Source: Candidatus Omnitrophota bacterium
Lineage (GTDB): Bacteria > Omnitrophota > Gorgyraeia > Zapsychrales > Fredricksoniimonadaceae
Length of the DNA: 8,328 bases
Reading direction: 5' to 3'
Assembly: GCA_023247575.1 (NCBI GenBank)
Contig: JAHFGE010000063.1
Location: 1 to 8,328 of the forward strand
The position numbers and the translations under genes are program-made. Below the pieces are notes generated by a model. It ran no database searches. It was not told the DNA's origin and worked only from the letters and a program-made list of their open reading frames with translations. This document shows positions 6,236-8,328 of this stretch, piece after piece. Each line of letters starts with the position of its first letter. The first letter of the stretch is position 1.

Positions 6236-6891
6236 TGTTTAAATTCATCCGGGTTATTGACATTATCCAGCCATTGAGGATTGGTTTGTTCAAATAAATG
6301 GGTGTCACTATTCATCAGTACCTTTCGAGGGCAATGAATATCTTTTTTTAAGAATTCCTTAATTTTAGAATAGCTGCCCCCTTCCCATATGGCACACAGC
6401 GGTTCTGGCCAACCATCCGTAGGGAACGATCGCGACCGTTCCCTACTCTTAAATGCGGTTGCTGTCTTGCTCTTATCGCGGTTTTTAACCAATGTCGCCA
6501 GGGTTTCATCCGTCACAAAAGGCAAATCGCAGGCCATCACCAGCCAGGAAACCTCTGGATAGGCTTTCATGGCTGATAAGATTCCCCCTAGGGGGCCAAT
6601 ATTGGAGAATTCTGGAGTATCGTTAATAATTAAGATGTCATCCCCGAATGTTTTTGTCGGGGATCCAGAAATTCTAGATTCCCGATTATCCCGCCAAGGC
6701 GGGACGGGAATGACATATGATTGCTCCGTCCGCTTGGATAGAAAAATTTTGGTGCAATACTTCTGCAACAGATCATAAACATGCTCGATCTGTGGCTTGC
6801 CGTGAAAATTGAGCAGGGCCTTGTCCCGCCCCATGCGCCGGCTATATCCGCCAGCTAAAATAAGGCCGTAAAGATTTTTTAGTTTGGTCAT
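6208..6891 (-). CDS. mobA: Molybdenum cofactor guanylyltransferase, with two in-frame repeat insertions
   Basis: Transfers GMP from GTP to Mo-molybdopterin to build the guanine-dinucleotide form used by DMSO-reductase-type enzymes. The fold signature LILAGGYSRRMGRDKALL at 10-27 binds GTP; the GPLGGILSAM segment at 99-108 and ACDLPF with the metal-binding Asp122 follow; PEPLCAIW at 162-169 and DNVNNPDEF at 209-217 are the usual C-terminal landmarks. At 227 residues it is longer than the typical 190-200. The excess is explained by two stretches read from palindromic repeats: residues about 59-85 (VIPVPPWRDNRESRISGSPT and on) and 149-158 (SRERSRSFPT). Both fall in loops between conserved blocks. 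The ATG at 6891 lies within the end of moeA (50-base overlap), and the enzyme acts after MoeA in the same pathway. Confidence 0.94.
   Translation of the reverse strand: MTKLKNLYGLILAGGYSRRMGRDKALLNFHGKPQIEHVYDLLQKYCTKIFLSKRTEQSYVIPVPPWRDNRESRISGSPTKTFGDDILIINDTPEFSNIGPLGGILSAMKAYPEVSWLVMACDLPFVTDETLATLVKNRDKSKTATAFKSRERSRSFPTDGWPEPLCAIWEGGSYSKIKEFLKKDIHCPRKVLMNSDTHLFEQTNPQWLDNVNNPDEFKQWKNFYTTS
6419..6446. repeat. 28-bp palindrome inside mobA
   Basis: Arms GTAGGGAACG (6419-6428) and CGTTCCCTAC (6437-6446) pair perfectly and the 8-base centre contains TCGCGA, so 26 of 28 positions are self-complementary; the remaining pair is G-U in the mobA mRNA. It encodes residues about 149-158 of MobA without breaking the frame. 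Confidence 0.9.
6636..6715. repeat. 80-bp palindromic element inside mobA
   Basis: Starts TGTCATCCCCGAATG and ends GGGACGGGAATGACA, with TGTCA/TGACA termini. It contains the same two hairpins as the element at 3572-3657, in the opposite orientation. Outside a 6-base loop and a spacer of 10 versus 16 bases, the two copies differ at one position in 64. It encodes MobA residues about 59-85 in frame. Confidence 0.95.
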
Positions 6892-8089
6892 ATTCTATAA
6901 AACCATCTGCCTGGGCCAGGGCGGCAAAATCACCTGAGCCGCCGGTGGGGACAATTTGCGCATAACGAGTGCCGTTTTTTTCGCTGACACGCACCGGTAA
7001 AAATAATGTTAAATCCGTTGCCAAAGGTAACCATTTTGTAGAGACGAGGCAACTTGTGGTGAGCGTAGTCGAACCATGCCTCGTCTCTACGTTAACCCCT
7101 GCCGACTTTTTTAAAAATGGAATCACATAACGGTAAGCGCAGATTTGCGTCGAGGCTGGATTCCCGGGCAAAGCAAATACCACCTTTCCGTCGCGGGTCT
7201 TACCAAACCATAAAGGCTTGCCCGGCTTTTGCGCCACTTTATGGAAAAGCATTTTCACCCCTAATTCTTTCAGCACCTGCGGGACATAATCAAACTCTCC
7301 CATGGAAACTCCACCGCTAAGTATCAAAATATCAAAAGCTTTTAAATGGCCAGCGATACGCTTTAATAGAATCTTTTTATTATCCGGGTAATGAAAAATG
7401 CTGGGGGCTGCTAAACCGCTAGCCTCTAGCAAAGATTTAAGGGCGAAGTTATTGGAAAGCCTGGTTTGGTAATCTTGAGGATGACGATCAATGTCGACCA
7501 ATTCATCCCCGGTAGAAATAACAGCTACCTTAGGCTGAATACTCACCTTGACCTTGGCCTTGCCAACGCCCGCCAGCACTCCAATCGATGGTGTGTTTAA
7601 CCAGATATTCTTAGCCAATAACAGTTGTCCTTTATGAGCATCAGAACCTTTAGGACGAATAAATTGCCCTCTAGTGATTGTAGCCTTCTCTTTTAAATAA
7701 ACCTTTCCGTTTTGGATAGAAACCTGCTCGATAGGAATGATCGTATCACAGCCTTGTGGGACAACCGCACCGGTCATGATTTGAAAACAGCCATCGGGCT
7801 TTTTCCTTTGGCGTTGCGGTTGCCCTGCCGCCACCACCCCTTCGAGAATGTAGGGGCGATTATGGTTCGGCAGGCTCACCATGCTAGCCATGCTGAGCGA
7901 AGTCGAAGCAGCAATCGCCCTAATAGCCACCCCATCCATCAAGGCCTTATCAAACGGCGGCTGCGGCCGGTCGCTATGCACATCTTCCCGCAAAACGCGG
8001 CCATGCGCCTGCCCCAGAGACACTGTTTCGCAAGGTAGCAGCTTTGCGTTATTTAAGATAATTCGTCCGGCTTCGGTAACGGTAATCAT
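6842..8089 (-). CDS. moeA: Molybdopterin molybdotransferase, with two in-frame repeat insertions
   Basis: Inserts molybdate into adenylylated molybdopterin to give active molybdenum cofactor. The 415 residues show the family blocks in order: PPFDKALMDGVAIR with Asp52, IMTGAVVPQGCDTIIPIEQV at 104-123 (broken here only by numbering), VAVISTGDEL with Glu196, ILSGGVSMGEFDYV with Asp267, and the KPGKPLWFG and ALPGNPAST motifs at 288-314. Two segments are read from palindromic repeats: residues 56-80, between the Asp52 block and the YILEGVVAAGQ strand, and 334-351, at the boundary between the catalytic domain and the C-terminal domain. The extreme C-terminus after ADGFIEY is unlike the family because it runs into the mobA start. 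The ATG at 8089 lies 8 bases after the mazF-like stop; no clear ribosome-binding site, so coupling is likely. Confidence 0.95.
   Translation of the reverse strand: MITVTEAGRIILNNAKLLPCETVSLGQAHGRVLREDVHSDRPQPPFDKALMDGVAIRAIAASTSLSMASMVSLPNHNRPYILEGVVAAGQPQRQRKKPDGCFQIMTGAVVPQGCDTIIPIEQVSIQNGKVYLKEKATITRGQFIRPKGSDAHKGQLLLAKNIWLNTPSIGVLAGVGKAKVKVSIQPKVAVISTGDELVDIDRHPQDYQTRLSNNFALKSLLEASGLAAPSIFHYPDNKKILLKRIAGHLKAFDILILSGGVSMGEFDYVPQVLKELGVKMLFHKVAQKPGKPLWFGKTRDGKVVFALPGNPASTQICAYRYVIPFLKKSAGVNVETRHGSTTLTTSCLVSTKWLPLATDLTLFLPVRVSEKNGTRYAQIVPTGGSGDFAALAQADGFIEYDQTKKSLRPYFSWRI
7038..7090. repeat. Nested palindromic element inside moeA, C-terminal part
   Basis: Perfect 14-bp outer arms GTAGAGACGAGGCA (7038-7051) and TGCCTCGTCTCTAC (7077-7090) enclose an inner motif TGGTGAGCGTAGTCGAACCA (7057-7076). 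The inner motif is a variant of the one at 2148-2166. The element is 53 bp and encodes MoeA residues about 334-351 without disrupting the frame. Confidence 0.93.
7851..7922. repeat. Nested palindromic element inside moeA, N-terminal part
   Basis: Outer arms TAGGGGCGATT (7851-7861) and AATCGCCCTA (7913-7922) pair with one bulged base. Inside lie TGGTTCGGCAGGCTCACCA (7863-7881), the reverse complement of the motif at 2148-2166 with one change, and TGAGCGAAGTCGAAG (7894-7908), identical to 2228-2242. The 72 bp equal 24 codons and encode MoeA residues about 56-80. Confidence 0.9.
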
Positions 8090-8097
8090 TTTTATTG

Positions 8098-8328
8098 TTA
8101 GTGAGAAGAAATGATAGCGGTTATTTTGGCTGTTACCTCTTTGGTAATATCCGCTGGCATGGTATCAATCCATTTTGCCCCTCGCACACGCCAATCCAAA
8201 TTTTTCATTTGATCGGAAAGGATAGTTCCCCTTACTTTGGAAGCTTCCGGAAGAATCACCTCAAATGGGTATCCTTTGATTTGATTTGTAATAGGGCAAC
8301 AAATAGCTAAACCCGTTTTTCGATTATA
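8098..8328 (-). CDS. MazF/PemK-type endoribonuclease toxin, C-terminal part (runs off window)
   Basis: The frame open from base 8328 to the TAA at 8098-8100 gives 76 residues starting YNRKTGLAICCPITNQIKG and including GYPFEVILPEASKVRGTILS and DQMKNLDWRVRGAKWID in sequence. This matches the C-terminal two-thirds of MazF toxins (E. coli YNNKTGM...CTTQSKGYPFEV...LADQVKSIAWRARGA). MazF cleaves single-stranded mRNA at short motifs; the Thr in PITNQ matches the active-site Thr, while the N-terminal Arg-containing loop and the antitoxin gene would lie beyond 8328. It precedes moeA by 8 bases, so the last gene of the toxin-antitoxin pair may be co-transcribed with the Moco genes. The reading frame is intact as far as seen. 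Confidence 0.85.
   Translation of the reverse strand, partial: YNRKTGLAICCPITNQIKGYPFEVILPEASKVRGTILSDQMKNLDWRVRGAKWIDTMPADITKEVTAKITAIISSH

Noticed and set aside
7712..8114. Plus-strand open frames opposite moeA
   Set aside because: They are antisense to a clear moeA, have compositionally odd translations and no recognisable domain or ribosome-binding site.

Overview
Every gene in this window lies on the minus strand, so the biological order runs from high to low coordinates: mazF-like toxin (3' part only) - moeA - mobA - DUF2231 membrane protein - hemA (broken) - hemH - TMEM14-family membrane protein - AtpZ-like protein - atpB - atpE - atpF - atpH - atpA (5' part only). Genes are tightly packed: several overlap (moeA/mobA by 50 bp, mobA/DUF2231 by 28 bp, TMEM14/atpZ and atpF/atpH by ATGA-type overlaps), and the longest gene-free stretch is the 187 bp between atpE and atpB.

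The gene set is that of a bacterium with an F-type ATP synthase in the common B-E-F-H-A order, the C5 (glutamyl-tRNA) route to tetrapyrroles, heme synthesis and molybdenum-cofactor maturation. The sequence is moderately AT-rich. I cannot name the organism. The many dispersed palindromes and divergent proteins would fit an under-sampled phylum such as Omnitrophota, but that is a guess.

Region by region: 6842-8328 holds a MazF-type toxin end and molybdopterin molybdotransferase; 6208-6891 holds the MobA guanylyltransferase, the next Moco step; 5795-6235 a small four-helix membrane protein; 3637-5698 two heme-pathway enzymes, hemA with an apparent internal deletion and frameshift; 3089-3555 two small membrane proteins, one of the TMEM14 family (linked to porphyrin transport in animals) directly after ferrochelatase; 1-3018 the ATP synthase genes, with a sigma70-like promoter candidate just before atpB.

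The most striking feature is a set of palindromic repeats scattered through the window. Four sit inside the reading frames of mobA and moeA without breaking them and add about 10-27 residues each, as Rickettsia palindromic elements do. A close relative of the longest one supplies the last residues and stop codon of hemH, and a nested cluster fills the atpE-atpB spacer. Three of the composite copies share an inner TTCGAC...GCTCA-type core inside different outer arms, and the two long copies differ almost only in their loops.
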